A program made the position numbers and the translations under genes. From the NCBI GenBank assembly GCA_949130495.1, contig OX422208.1, positions 645,504,023-645,568,022 of the forward strand: a stretch of 64,000 nucleotides of DNA, given 5' to 3'. Below the pieces are notes generated by a model. That model saw nothing but the letters and a program-made list of their open reading frames with translations, was not told where the DNA came from and did no database searches. This document shows positions 44,389 to 59,413 of this stretch, piece by piece. This DNA comes from Sambucus nigra. Its lineage: Eukaryota; Streptophyta; Magnoliopsida; Dipsacales; Adoxaceae. Every line of letters starts with the position of its first letter. Position 1 is the stretch's first letter.

Positions 44389-45258
44389 CTTGGATAAACA
44401 ATCAATTGGGTGTAAACTAGAGTGTTAGATAAATTTTTCTTTGAAATATGAACACTCAAAACCATGAACTTTTTTTGGAAGAATTTTCTCTCCAAAAACT
44501 CTCTCTAGGAGTTAGAATAGAATGAAAAGTTATGTTAGAAAAATTCATTTCCGCACATATTAAATCTGCCAAAAAGTTAGTGGGAAAAACAAGTGGAAAA
44601 GTGGGTCAAAATTGCATAAAACTGCCATTTAACTGGTCCCACCAAAACTCGTTCAAACGACATTTTCGTTCGAACGAAATCTCGTTCGAACGAGGCTTCT
44701 AACGAAGTTCTAGTGAGAACTCGTTAGAAATCTCGTTGGAAATCTCGTTTGAACATGATGTTCATTCGAACGAAATTTCGAACGACTTTCCATTGGCCTT
44801 ATGCGAAAACTCGTTGGCAAACTCATTCGAACGACTTGTGGTTCGAACGACAATCTCGTTCGAACGACAATTCGAACGAACTTACAGAAAGGTCCAAAAA
44901 TTTCATTTTTAGCCCAGACTCTTTATATACTTTATATAAAAGTTTTTAATAGAAATCTTTCTGAAAACAAAACACAGTTTTAAAACCTAACACCGAATAT
45001 TAAATGTTCGAAGCTCCTATATCTATTCGAATGAATTCATACCTTAGGAGCAAATGGAACATTGTTGATGACGTAGAAACGAGGCACTTAAACACGGCAT
45101 TTTGATGAAGCTTTATACACTGGGCCGCTACGTCTTCAACAAACACATCATAGGCTTGATGGATGATCTATATACTCTATCCTATGACTCCAACGTTTTT
45201 TTTTTCGGAATTGAGCCAAAACTATATTAAGACTAAATTGGAGATTTGTGTCCTTACA
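43549..45258 (-). repeat. copia-3 3' LTR
   Basis: It pairs with 48095-49743 and is longer mainly because of a (TA)n run at 44342-44386 and an internal block at about 43660-43740 that the other copy lacks or has rearranged. A TATA region (TATATAAAGTATATAAAG on the - strand, 44921-44942) is followed downstream by a dense cluster of GTTCGAAC palindromes (44647-44882). The purine tract AGAGGGAGATT follows the LTR inward at 45259-45269. Confidence 0.92.
44342..44386. repeat. (TA)n microsatellite in the copia-3 3' LTR
   Basis: About 22 TA units occur here. The same place in the other LTR (about 48874-48888) has only about 7, so this run expanded after the insertion. Confidence 0.95.
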
Positions 45259-47184
45259 AATCTCCCTCTTTGGCTATTCCGGGACAAAAAATAAAAAAAA
45301 AATCCTAAAGGGCCGTCAAACTCACTAGACTAAAAAACAATCCCACCCAAAATAAAAAGTACAATGCTTGACTCTAATACCACTTTAGAATTAAACGCTT
45401 TGCCACTTGAAGGTTGTCGCTTTAGAAGAATTCCTTCACACTTAAGAAAACTATCAAATGCATAGGGAATATCAAAGTATTAAATGAAATTAAGTAATTA
45501 CTCCCCCTAAATTAATTCTCCCCTTTATCAAAACAAATGACCTTCTTAGAAAGACGTCTCCCCCTAAGATAAATCTCCCCCAAACTAAGATACGATTATA
45601 ATAGGAATAGATACCATTTCCCCCCCTATCATTCTCCCCCTTTTTGTTCAGGAGTAGACGAAGGATAAAACTAATTTAAAACATGCAATGGTGCATAAAG
45701 TGATGAGAACATTAAAGCACATGGGAAAAAAAACCATAACTAACCCAATTAATAATAATGGATACCAACTAAGATGCAAGAAAATAAATGATACCAAATT
45801 GACAAATAAAATTTTAAGCATATGATATCAAACAAACTATGCAACAAAACAAGGTACCAATTATGAATTGAAGCATAAATGGACAAGCTAAACATGGCAA
45901 AGACTTAAATAAAATATCATATATATGTATACACAATAGATATAAGCTAAGCATAAGTACACACATATAAATATAAACACACAAATGAAACAAAAATATA
46001 ATAAGTTTAGCACACTCGTATGGCAAAAATGTGTCACATGGAAACGGTAGTGTAGGGGTGTGAACTAGTAACAATTAAATTTAGACCCAAACACTTAAAA
46101 TACGTTCACAGAGTTCTCATTTGATTGAAAACTTTATCACATTTGAATATAACCTCATGTGATAATAAAGATTGAACTCAATGAACAAACATACACAATG
46201 CATACAAGCCTATCATGTTGATGATTTTACAAACCAATAGAGTCATGACATTGATAGCGCAACTAGGATAAACGAACATTGTGCAAACTGTTGATAAATC
46301 ATCCAAACTCCCTCAATAAGAATATATCTTATTCTTTTGAATGAATAAATCAACTAAACATAGGCCTTGGCAATTATTTTTCTTTTTAATGCCATATTTT
46401 CTGTTTTTAGGCCTTTGGACCACGTATTCTTTTAGGTCCATTTCAAACGGTGGCTTACAATCGCAAAGGATAATAGATCCTTTCGGAGCCCTTCCCCGTG
46501 CACATTTATATATAACATTTTTTTTATTTCTCACAAATCTCACGTGCAACAGATTTTGACATGCACTAATCCTCCTAGGTCACAAATATGTAGATGACAA
46601 AATTGGTAGGAGAACACCTCAAAAATCTCAAATATACATATGAAGTTAAATTTCAAAAGGGCTCATGCATGTGTGAATAGAGGCATATAAAAATAGAATT
46701 CATTTGACCAACACAAATTCCAACTACTCCATGTAAACATGGTAAATAACATAATAAGGATTGACAATCTAAACCAAAAGTTCTAGCCACATGGTAGCGT
46801 AAGAGATGGGATTCTAACATAAGTGTATGCCACATAAAGTGTGTCAAACTAAAATACACAAAAAAAAAATCTTTTTGAGTTTTTTGAAATTTTTAACCAA
46901 AAATATAAATATATACTCAAAAGACAAACAAAAATCATTTGAATTTTTCATTAAACCTAAATTACCAAGAGATAAAAATCCAAATGACAAACAAAAATCT
47001 TTTTGTATTTTTCATTTAATGCAAACAAAATGAAGAAATAAAATACAAAAGATAAACAAATCATGATTTCTAGCATAAGATATGGAATAAGGCAATGACT
47101 AGAAAATGACTAAACAAGCATACATTTAGCATAATAATATAGCATGAAGTACAAAAGATAAAGTATGCAATCAAACTAACACAT
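45259..47184. other. copia-3 internal region, no intact gene
   Basis: This AT-rich sequence corresponds to the copia-2 region between pol and the 3' LTR. A block at 46405-46498 matches 22995-23108. Opposing short ORFs are judged to be chance. Confidence 0.6.
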
Positions 47185-48000
47185 TTAACCTTTAAATTTA
47201 GCAAGGGAGGTTTCATGTGAAAGCAAATGAGAATCAACAAATCTAATATCTAGCACGTCTAAAAATGATTTCCGAATCCATATAGATGTATATTTAAAAT
47301 GATGGGATTTGGAAACTAATGGAATGATAGACATAGACTTCCTAGGACTTCTTTGTAGATCAAAACAAAATGACCTAAGGTGACCTTTCCTACCACAATG
47401 CAAGCATGTGAAAACACGAGAAATGTTACCTAAGGTATGACCTTTTCTAAAGTCTTTGGATAAAGTATATCCTCTAAAACAAACAATGATTTTAGCTTTA
47501 GCAACGAAAGTATTTGAACAAGATGTGCTAGAACTATTATCACAACTACTCGAGTCTTGTAAATCATTTTTCATGTTTCAAATTTTAGACTCAAGTAATA
47601 AACTAGACTCCTCAATTTTAAGGGACTCCTTCTTTAAATTTTCAATTACACCTCAAAGGTTATCACGCTCCCCCTCAATGTGAGCAAACTTGTCCCTAAG
47701 AGTCTTTTCACGACTATCACTCTCTTTCTTGGACATTTCTAAAATATTATAATTGTGATTTATGTCCATGAGCTTTTCAAGAAAAAAAATTCAACTTTAG
47801 CTTAAAACAAGAATTTTCATCTTCAAGAAATTTAATTCTTTTTGCAAATCTCAAATTTAATTCTCTTAATTTTTCATTACACTTATTAAGCTCATTAAAT
47901 CCCTCTGGAATAGAAAATTTTCATTATCATTAGAAATGGACAAATTATCATTAAGGCGTCCCATCGAGAGATACAAAAAAATTGAGAGTGAGTAAAAATT
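47185..48000 (-). pseudogene. copia-3 gag remnant with zinc knuckle
   Basis: Frame 47574-47185 has a Ser-rich lead (DSSSCDNSSSTSC), then CLHCGRKGHLRSFCFD, a perfect C-X2-C-X4-H-X4-C zinc knuckle of the SIRE-like type, and a short tail before a stop. Further upstream (47575-48000) the - strand keeps coiled-coil-like Lys/Glu/Leu readings broken by stops. The knuckle binds element RNA in the particle. No protease follows, which fits a deletion from here to the 3' region. Confidence 0.78.
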
Positions 48001-48078
48001 AAACCACCTAAAAATGCAAGGAGCACAAAAATTATATAAGCCGAAAAACAGATCTTTGATGTGATAAATTAGCGGTAC

Positions 48079-48091
48079 GACTCTGATACCA
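48079..48091 (-). other. copia-3 primer binding site (tRNA-iMet type)
   Basis: On the - strand TGGTATCAGAGTC stands three bases inside the 5' LTR, the same arrangement as in copia-2. Confidence 0.88.
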
Positions 48092-48094
48092 ATT

Positions 48095-49743
48095 TGAAAA
48101 ATTCGATAGGCCCCCGATTTTAATATTCTTATGCTTTAAAATCAATTTCCTTGTTAAATATACGGAAGCGTAAAGGTGATGGTTCTAGAAAATTTCCTTG
48201 TTAAAATCAATTTCCTTGTTAAAATCAATTTCACTTAAACCAATTTAATTAACACAAGTCCTAGAAAATTTGCCTAAGTCATATTTTGCAATTTTATCAA
48301 GTTAGGCCAAACCAATTATATCAATTAAATTAAATGACTTTAATTAATTAACTAAACATTACCCATTATTTAAATCAACACCAAATTAAACAAGTAATGA
48401 TTAATTTAAACCAATTTCGTAATGATTAATTTAAACCAATTTCATCTTTTTACTTAAGCATGCATTCTAGGTGATTTTGCAAAAGATAAAATAAACAATT
48501 AATCCACTACGTCGCGATGTACGAGGAAAAACCCACAACGAGAAAAAACCTCGGACGGGCCTAGCCTCAAATCCACTAAGTACGAAATTTACAAATACAA
48601 GCAAGATGGCTTACAACACTCGACTCGATCCCTATCAAGCACCGACGCGTCTTCTTGTATCAATCTCTGCTTAGAGGATAACCACGGAGCTCCACCGCGG
48701 TCTCGGAATCCACCGATCGGACTTTATATGGTAACCGTCACTCGAACAAGGAGCCTTTCTCGAAGTGGGTAAATCAATGCAAACCTCTTCTTCTTTGTGG
48801 GATTTAGAAGAAAACCCTAACAATCTCTTCTTCAATATGTAGAGATAAATCGATGCCAAGACTCCAAGCAATGAATATATATATATATGAACTTGGATAA
48901 ACAATCAATTGGGTGTAAACTAGAGTGTTAGATGAATTTTTCTTTGAAAGATGAACACTCAAAACCATGAACTTTTCTTGGAAGAATTTGCTCTCCAAAA
49001 ACTCTCTCTAGGAGTTAGAATAGAATGAAAAGTTGAGTTAGAAAAGTTCATTTCCGCACATATTAAATCTGCCAAAAAGTTAGTGGGAAAAACAAGTGGG
49101 AAAGTGGGTCAAAATTGCTTCAAACTGCCATTTAACTGTTCCTGCCAAAACTCGTTTGAACGACATTTTCGTTCGAACGAAATCTCATTCGAATGAGGCT
49201 TCTAACGAAGTTCTAGTGAGAACTCGTTAGAAATCTCGTTGGAAATCTCGTTTGAACATGATGTTCATTCGAACGACATTTCGAACTACTTTCCAGTGGC
49301 CTTATATGGGAACTCGTTGGCAAACTCGTTCGAACGACTTGTGGTTCGAATGATAATCTCGTTCGAACGACACTTCGAACGAACTTACAGAAAGGTCCAA
49401 AAATTTCATTTTTAGCCCAGAGACTTTATATAAAAGTTTTTAATAGAAATCTTTCTGAAAACAAAACATAGTTTTAAAACCTAACACCCAATATTAAATG
49501 TTCGAAGCTCCTATATCTATTCGAATGCATTCATACCTTAGGAGCAAACGGAACATTGTTGATGACGAGACACTTAAACACGGCATTTTGATGAAGCGTT
49601 ATACACTGGGCCGCTACGTCTTCAACAAACACGTCATAGGCTTGAAGGATGATCAATATACTCTATCCTATGACTCTAACGTTTTTTGTCCGGAATTGAG
49701 CCAAAACTATATTAAGACTCAATTGGAGAATTGTGTCCTTACA
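48095..49743 (-). repeat. copia-3 5' LTR
   Basis: It pairs with 43549-45258 and carries the same GTTCGAAC cluster at about 49146-49385. It shows a small local duplication ('aaaatcaatttccttgtt' repeated at about 48138-48230 and 'tttaaaccaattt' at about 48404-48440). Apart from these indels the two copies agree closely. Confidence 0.92.
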
Positions 49744-49852
49744 AAAAGGTTTAGAAAAAGATTTTGACACATGTCATAGCCCAATTAAAATATTTTGAAA
49801 ATATTTAACAAGAAGTTAAATTTCAATAATTAAATATGCATGCCCACTCTTC
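49744..49852 (-). repeat. gypsy-3 LTR C, second part
   Basis: After the AAAAG duplication the LTR C sequence resumes ('gattttgacac', 'aatatgcatgc'), matching LTR B at 59930-60028. It breaks off at 'cttcat', where LTR A begins. In LTR B the next bases are 'atttaagc', so LTR A interrupts LTR C at this point. Confidence 0.8.
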
Positions 49853-53305
<3,453 letters not shown>

Positions 53306-53762
53306 TACTTCCCCCTTACAAAGGAATTTCATCCTCGAAATTCAGATGAGTTTATTACTCCAAGCCTCGAATACTTCCCTATTCACATGCCCTTAAGATC
53401 GCTACACATATCTCTACCCCTTGAAATCGCAAATTATATTAGAATTAAATTAATTACCCAGGGCGCCCATACACCCTGTACTCATGCTCATCTGCATGAA
53501 AGTTACCCGTCTCTACTAGCCTTAAATCGTAATATAACATTAAACTCACAGTTATAACCACTTATGTATATATTAACTAAGGTACCAAACTTATGTCCTA
53601 ACTACCACACATCTCCCCACTTCTAAAATTGCGTTACGTTTCATGCGTGGGACATCTCGCAAAGTGAAATCCAAACAAAGAACCCCCCATTACGCTACTA
53701 CCTAACATTGTCAGTCGTTGAGATCTTCCAGGCCCTCAGTCCATATCACGTACCCATAAATT
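53306..53762 (-). other. gypsy-3 internal region, 3' part
   Basis: These 457 bp follow the purine tract of LTR A and match 63295-63756 closely. No coding frame is clear. Its end at 'aaatt' is the insertion point of the LTR-LTR element. Confidence 0.7.
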
Positions 53763-55208
53763 TGTAACAACCCACGTAATTTTTGGGGTATTTTCGAAAT
53801 AAAGAGGAAAAATAAATTTTGAGATAAAATTATTTGTATTGCTCAAGTATGTTGGTTATTATTTTTAAAGGCGAGAATTTCAAATGGTTTTGAAATCGAT
53901 ATTAAAATGGAGTTTTAATTGCATTTTTATTATATAGAAGAGTCCTCAAAACATAAAACTCTCTAAGAGTCCTCAGAACATAAAACTCTCTAGTAAAAAT
54001 AATATTTTTAGAAATCCGACCGTTCGATCAAGCTGAATTTTTGTTAGCAGTCTTGTCTCGCCGTTCGCTACAACATAATAAAATTTCAAGCAATTCCAAC
54101 GGTCCGATCGTCCGGAATAAAATTTTTAGTGTTTGTATCTGATTAGAACTCTTTTCTTAATCAAACACTTAATCATTTATATATCAACAAATTCGTGGCT
54201 TGGCTTTTCAAATCACTTTTTCTCAAACTTTTCAACCAGAAGACCTCTCCAAAATTACTCGCTTTCATCTACAAACCATAGCCCCAAACCTATTCAAGAT
54301 TTCAACCTTAGATTATAAGGCTTATTTGGTGTTTTCTCGAGTTTGGTCAAGAACGATATTTGATTATTTTTGCGAGAGGAACGTGATGGTGTGTTTAGAT
54401 ATTGAGGCTAAAATTATGTGATGATTCATGTTGGTTCTTTTTGGTGGATTAAGGTATGGGGGTTTACACAATATGCTCCTGAAATCTCGCGAGTGTTTAT
54501 TCCGTTGAATTCTTGTTAATTGAACTCATATTTTGAATTGTTAAATTCTTGGAAATCTGGAAAAATAATTGTTGGAATTATTTTCACTCATGAGGTATTA
54601 TTCATGTTGTTTTGAGCACGCTGTCATGAGATTTTAATATGGCACTAGTGTTGGGCACCCGCCAAGACTCCTTTTCCGGCTACTTGATAAAGTATGGCGC
54701 GGTATGGTGAGGCCTGGTGACTCCGGTTAATGTGTTATTGAGAAATTTATTGATAAAATGCTATTAAGATTTGCATTATTTGATTTGAGTATTCGTAGTC
54801 GTATTGTTGCGCTTTGTTCATCGCTAACATCTTTGTTGAGCATATTCCTGTCGTATTGTGTACTTCCCAATCTTTTTATTAGTTGGCAGGTGAGCATGGA
54901 TTTGAGTGCTATGGACCAATTGGGATGACTTTAGCGTAGATTATTTGGGAAGAATTTTTAATACAAGAGATGAGAAGACTTGTATTTATTTTGATGTATA
55001 GAGCATTTGGAGATTTATTTTATTTTCGAGATAGTTGGATTGTTGTAATTATTTCGAGAGATTTGTTGTATTAATTTGAAGATGAGAATAGTGGTTTCTT
55101 GTTTTATTGTGGGATTTAGATGCTCTATACCCTGTTATTTGTGGATTAGTTTAGTTTTATCGATGAGCAGCGCTCCGTTCGCTCTCCCCAGGCGGGCGGG
55201 GTGTTACA
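53763..55208 (+). repeat. LTR-LTR element, 5' LTR
   Basis: 1446 bp from TGTAACAACCCACG to GGGGTGTTACA. Its internal 'agtcctca(a/g)aacataaaact' unit occurs twice in tandem (about 53941-53993). It is followed at once by the primer site. Confidence 0.95.
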
Positions 55209-55454
55209 GAATGGTATCAGAGCTTAGGTATACGACCACCCTCGGGTCTTGGGTTTTTGGGTCTGTTGCGTTTTTGTGGCGCGTATTTTGGAGATAGATT
55301 ATTTTTAGATAATCGTTTCGTGTTAGGAATCTAGATTAGATGTGAGGAAATTTATTTTTGGTGACGAGATTATTTCTGGAGATTGTTGGCCTGATTTTTG
55401 AGAGTTAGGTGTTCGGTTAATTTCGAGGGCGAAATTCCATTGTTAGTGGGGAAG
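55209..55454 (+). other. LTR-LTR element, 246-bp core
   Basis: It holds the primer site, about 200 bp with no start-to-stop frame of note, and the tract 'agtggggaag' (55445-55454) directly before the 3' LTR. That is the minimum needed for reverse transcription with borrowed enzymes. Confidence 0.9.
55212..55223 (+). other. LTR-LTR element, primer binding site
   Basis: TGGTATCAGAGC, three bases after the LTR end, is a perfect 12-base match to the usual initiator-tRNA site. Confidence 0.92.
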
Positions 55455-56901
55455 TGTAACAACCCGCGTAATTTTTGGGGTATTTTCGAAATAAAGAGGA
55501 AAAATAAATTTTGAGATAAAATTATTTGTATTGCTCAAGTGTGTTGGTTATTATTTTTAAAGGCGATAATTTCAAACGGTTTCAAAATCGGAATTAAAAT
55601 GGAGTTTTAATTGCATTTTTTATTATATAAAATAGTCCTCAAAACATAAAACTCTCTAAGAGTCCTCGGAACATAAAACTCTCTAGTAAAAATAATATTT
55701 TTTTAAATCCGACCGTTCGACCAAGCTGAATTTTTGTCAGCAGTCTTGTCTCGCCGTTCGCTACAACATACTAAAATTTCAAGCAATTCCAACGGTCCGA
55801 TCGTCCGGAATAAAATTTTTAGTGTTTGTATCTGATTAGAACTCTTTTCTTAATCAAACACTTAATCATTTATATATCAACAAATTCGTGGCTTGTCTTT
55901 TCAAATCACTTTTTCTCAAACTTTTCAACCAGATGACCTCTCCAAAATTACTCCCTTTCATCTACAAACCATAGCCCCAAACCTATTCAAGATTTCAACC
56001 TTAGATTATAAGGCTTATTTGGTGTTTTCTCGAGTTTGGTCAAGAACGAGATTTGATTATTTTTGCGAGAGGAACGTAATGGTGTGTTTAGATTTTGAGG
56101 CTAAAATTATGTGATGATTCATGTTGGTTCTTTTTGGTGGTTTAAGGTATGGGGTTTTACACAATATGCTCCTGAAATCTCGCGAGTGTTTATTCCGTTG
56201 AATTCTTGTTAATTGAACTCATATTTTGAATTGTTAAATTCTTGGAAATCTGGAAAAATAATTGTTGGAATTATTTTCATTCATGAGGTATTATTCATGT
56301 TGTTTTGAGCACGCTGTCATGAGATTTTAATATGGCACTGATGTTGGGCACCCGCCAAGACTCCTTTTCCGGCTACTTGATAAAGTATGGCGCGGTATGG
56401 TGAGGCATGGTGACTCCGGTTAATGTGTTGTTGAGAAATTTATTGATAAAATGCTATTGAGATTTGCATTATTTGATTTGAGTATTCGTAGTCGTATTGT
56501 TGCGCTTTGTTCATCGCTAACATCTTTGTTGAGCATATTCTTGTCGTATTGTGTACTTCCCCATCTTTTTCTTAGTTGGCAGGTGAGCATGGATTTGAGT
56601 GCTATGGACCAATTGGGATGATTTTAGCGTAGATTATTTGGGAAGAATTTTTTATACAAGAGATGAGAAGACTTGTATTTATTTTGATGTATAGAGCATT
56701 TGGAGATTTATTTTATTTTCGAGGTAGTTGGATTGTTGTAATTATTTCGAGAGATTTGTTGTATTAATTTGAAGATGAGAATAGTGGTTTCTTGTTTTAT
56801 TGTGGGATTTAGATGCTCTATACCTTGTTATTTGTGGATTAGTTTAGTTTTATCGATGAGTAGCGCTCCGCTCGCTCTCCCCAGGCGGGCGGGGTGTGAC
56901 A
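55455..56901 (+). repeat. LTR-LTR element, 3' LTR
   Basis: 1447 bp, TGTAACAACCCGCG to GGGGTGTGACA. It differs from the 5' copy by scattered substitutions, more of them in the first 300 bp, and single-base indels. Confidence 0.95.
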
Positions 56902-58200
56902 AAATTCTTGTCTCTTGACATAATAGTATATTCGTCCACTCTCATGTTACAAAAGACATAATAGAATACTGCGCTTATACTATCACTAGTTTCTTAGAGC
57001 GGATTAAGCAAGATCTTTATCTCCACGCTCGATAAAAAGCCTATGCACACTGAATCCCATCAGTACCTGTCCCTGCTAACCGAAATCAAATATAACAATA
57101 CAACCACTTTATTATAAGTCTATTATACAACACATAATAATATATATAGACTAGACCCTCTTTCAGGTGATGACTAGCACAAATAAATAATATCTTGAAA
57201 TAGCGAATACAAAGTCTCATCATACTAAATAAAATAGCCCAAACATCCCGTCATAAATATCACTAACGTGTAGTACGTAACATACTTATCTCAAGCTCAG
57301 ATCCACACTCTCGGGATGGCTATATCCTACAGGTATTCTCGATTACCCCACACTTTGTAATTTAATTCTTCTCGTTATTGCCCCACACATTAACTTGTGG
57401 TGCAAAAGTTCTCTTAGTACTTCCATTGTAGCACTATCATCAAACAAAGTCTCACTACTCCCAACATTTATTATGGTCCTTCTGTGTAACATCCCACAAC
57501 AAGTATCAAAAGAACTTCTCCAATGCACTGTTCCCTAGCATTGTCGATCATCAAAATCCACGGGTTCAAAGCACATGGCTAAGATATCACAATTTTTTTC
57601 TCTTAATACATACATCAAATCGTTTGTACCCATATCTCTCAAGGAGTCACATGATACCATGCTCTCACAATCACTAAGTTCTCTGAATGTGAACAACAAT
57701 GATCTAAGTCTCTTCGCTTAACGGTAAACCCGATACACCCTGGATCACATTAGTAAAAGTCACACTATGCACTGGGATCCTATATAACTAGACAACTGTA
57801 CACTCTGAAGTCTACTTTCTAAAATATCGTAGCGAGCTCGACCCTCTTTCAATGAGACATTATAAAAATGTACCTCCGTCCCCAGAACAATGAACACGAT
57901 AGTCATTCTATAACCACCCATCATCATTCAACATTCCATTCCTAGGATGAAATGATACCTCAAATATTTCCTTTCAAAATGAGCTAACCTCATAAAATAT
58001 GTTCTCTCATTGTCCACACCTACTCCCCTGCAGATGGAACTAAATAGAGCCCCATTGACTCAACGGTGAATATACACACACTATGGTGATATTAATGATA
58101 CCTCTACTAAACCCGTTTACATGAGAATTTAGCACTAACAAACTACTGCGACTCACTTGTGTCACACAAAACGGACCCCCAGTCAATCCGGGATAAATCT
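56902..58200 (-). other. gypsy-3 internal region, no gene recognised
   Basis: Its first part matches 63752-64000, the same stretch in the second gypsy-3 copy. It contains no RT or integrase motif in any frame I could follow. It may be a decayed or replaced pol region. Confidence 0.55.
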
Positions 58201-59399
58201 CATACTTTCAATTTCTAATCGAACAGGCGGTTCAAATGGTTCCTGGACATAACACCCTTATCCCAACCGAACCAAAAACTTCTTATAATTGTTGCCCTTA
58301 CTGGGCATCTCATTTTTGTCCCCTAATTCAGCGCGGACAATATCCACACCAATGTTCCTACTCTTTACACATAAGACACCTCTATGTGTCATTCCCCTTT
58401 CTCTGGACCCACTTGCCATGTCGAGGGTTATCCTTCTCACGAACCTAGTAGACTTGACCCTGATAGATACCCCCTGTTATCCCTTTGGCTTCACTAGCCC
58501 TATGGGACTAGTTGTTGGCCTTGACGTCCCTTACTGAATCCATCATCACCTGGTAGGAATTCTATTGATATAAATTATTAAAATGGGTACTTTACTTGGT
58601 ATACCCTCCTGTTGAGCCTCACTAGCACTGTTAAATCCAGTCTTGCCCTTTGGTTCGACCCTCCAAAACTCTTGGTTCCCTTCTCATGACAATGACAATA
58701 ACAATAACGATATCAGTCGTTCTATTCGGACTTCCCCATCCATGATTGTATATTCTACCCATGAGTCCATTATTAAATTATGGGCCTTCTTAATTCTCCG
58801 TATCCACCTCGTCTTGTATGAAGCTCGCTAAACATGTCAACTCTCCTTCATAACCGACCACTGTACGACCCTTTTTAAAACAAGTCTTGAATACCCTTTG
58901 CCTCTCTGTTTAAACAATTGATGAGAGGATTTGAGGTCAAATTTCACCCCAAACTCCTCTTTACCCATGATAACCCTCCATGGTTGTGCTAACTGAGTCC
59001 CACCACTACAACATCACTCCTATGAACCAACAACAATTTTTGCTCGAAATTTAATCCTGGGTGCCACTGCACTCCACCCTATGAAACTGCCTTTGGATCT
59101 TTTCCTTCCATTTCCATGGTAACTTCTATCGCGGTCTCCATTCCTAGAGTATTCCCTGGCTTCTACTGAGCCTTTCCATTTGCAGTCCCTCCAACGTCCC
59201 CTGCTGGTAGTCCAAAATTGTTCGATGTACGTAGCGTAATGAAACTCGTATATAAATTACATTAACTATACTTAATAGCTAGAGAATGTAAGTCACATAC
59301 ATGAAGGAATACAATTGTCCTATAATAAGTCTCTATATCAAAGAATGCTATGCTGAAACGTAATAAGCCGCACATATCCTAAGGATTCTAGAACCTAAT
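58200..59399 (-). pseudogene. gag: gypsy-3 gag remnant
   Basis: The position just inside the primer site and some readings on the - strand (MRRITLDMASGSRERGMTHR at 58440 downward, VEMEGK-like Gly/Met/Arg-rich runs at about 59100-59200) suggest the remains of a gypsy Gag. No Gag core or full zinc knuckle can be shown and stops are frequent. It could also be unrelated sequence carried by a non-autonomous element. Confidence 0.35.
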
Positions 59400-59411
59400 G
59401 CTCTGATACCA
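59400..59411 (-). other. gypsy-3 primer binding site (tRNA-iMet type)
   Basis: On the - strand TGGTATCAGAGC stands two bases inside LTR B, which makes LTR B the 5' LTR of the internal region to its left. Confidence 0.9.
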
Positions 59412-59413
59412 TC

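Larger units (their letters stand above)
43549..49743 (-). mobile_element. copia-3: copia deletion derivative, 6.2 kb, coding-poor
   Basis: Two LTRs (43549-45258 and 48095-49743) start with TG and end in CA. They are flanked by a perfect 5-bp duplication AAAAG (43544-43548 and 49744-49748). It has an iMet primer site and a purine tract, both on the - strand. The internal part is only 2.8 kb and holds a Gag zinc knuckle but no protease, integrase, RT or RNase H. It is therefore a deletion derivative that would depend on another element. The knuckle and the 3' region resemble copia-2, so it is probably SIRE-related. Confidence 0.93.
53763..56901 (+). mobile_element. LTR-LTR element: 3.1 kb, two 1.45-kb LTRs around a 246-bp core
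   Basis: LTR copies at 53763-55208 and 55455-56901 are about 97% identical by eye. They start TGTAACAACCC and end TTACA or TGACA. Between them lie only 246 bp, with a primer site at the left and a purine tract at the right, and no gene. A perfect 5-bp duplication AAATT (53758-53762 and 56902-56906) flanks it. The primer site (TGGTATCAGAGC) and the end of the core ('gggcgaaattcc', then 'tggggaag') resemble those of chromoviruses, so it is likely an extreme deletion derivative. It would need proteins from a relative. Confidence 0.95.

Noticed and set aside
44647..44882. GTTCGAAC motifs as tRNA genes or tRNA-derived SINEs
   Set aside because: The B-box-like core is present but there is no A-box at the right distance and no cloverleaf could be drawn.
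53763..56901. Simple tandem duplication of host DNA
   Set aside because: The perfect AAATT flanks, TG...CA ends, primer site, purine tract and the empty paralogous site show an LTR retrotransposon.
58236..58537. Two + strand ORFs that look protein-like
   Set aside because: They overlap - strand Gag-like readings in the gypsy-3 internal region and have no domain. They are probably shadows.
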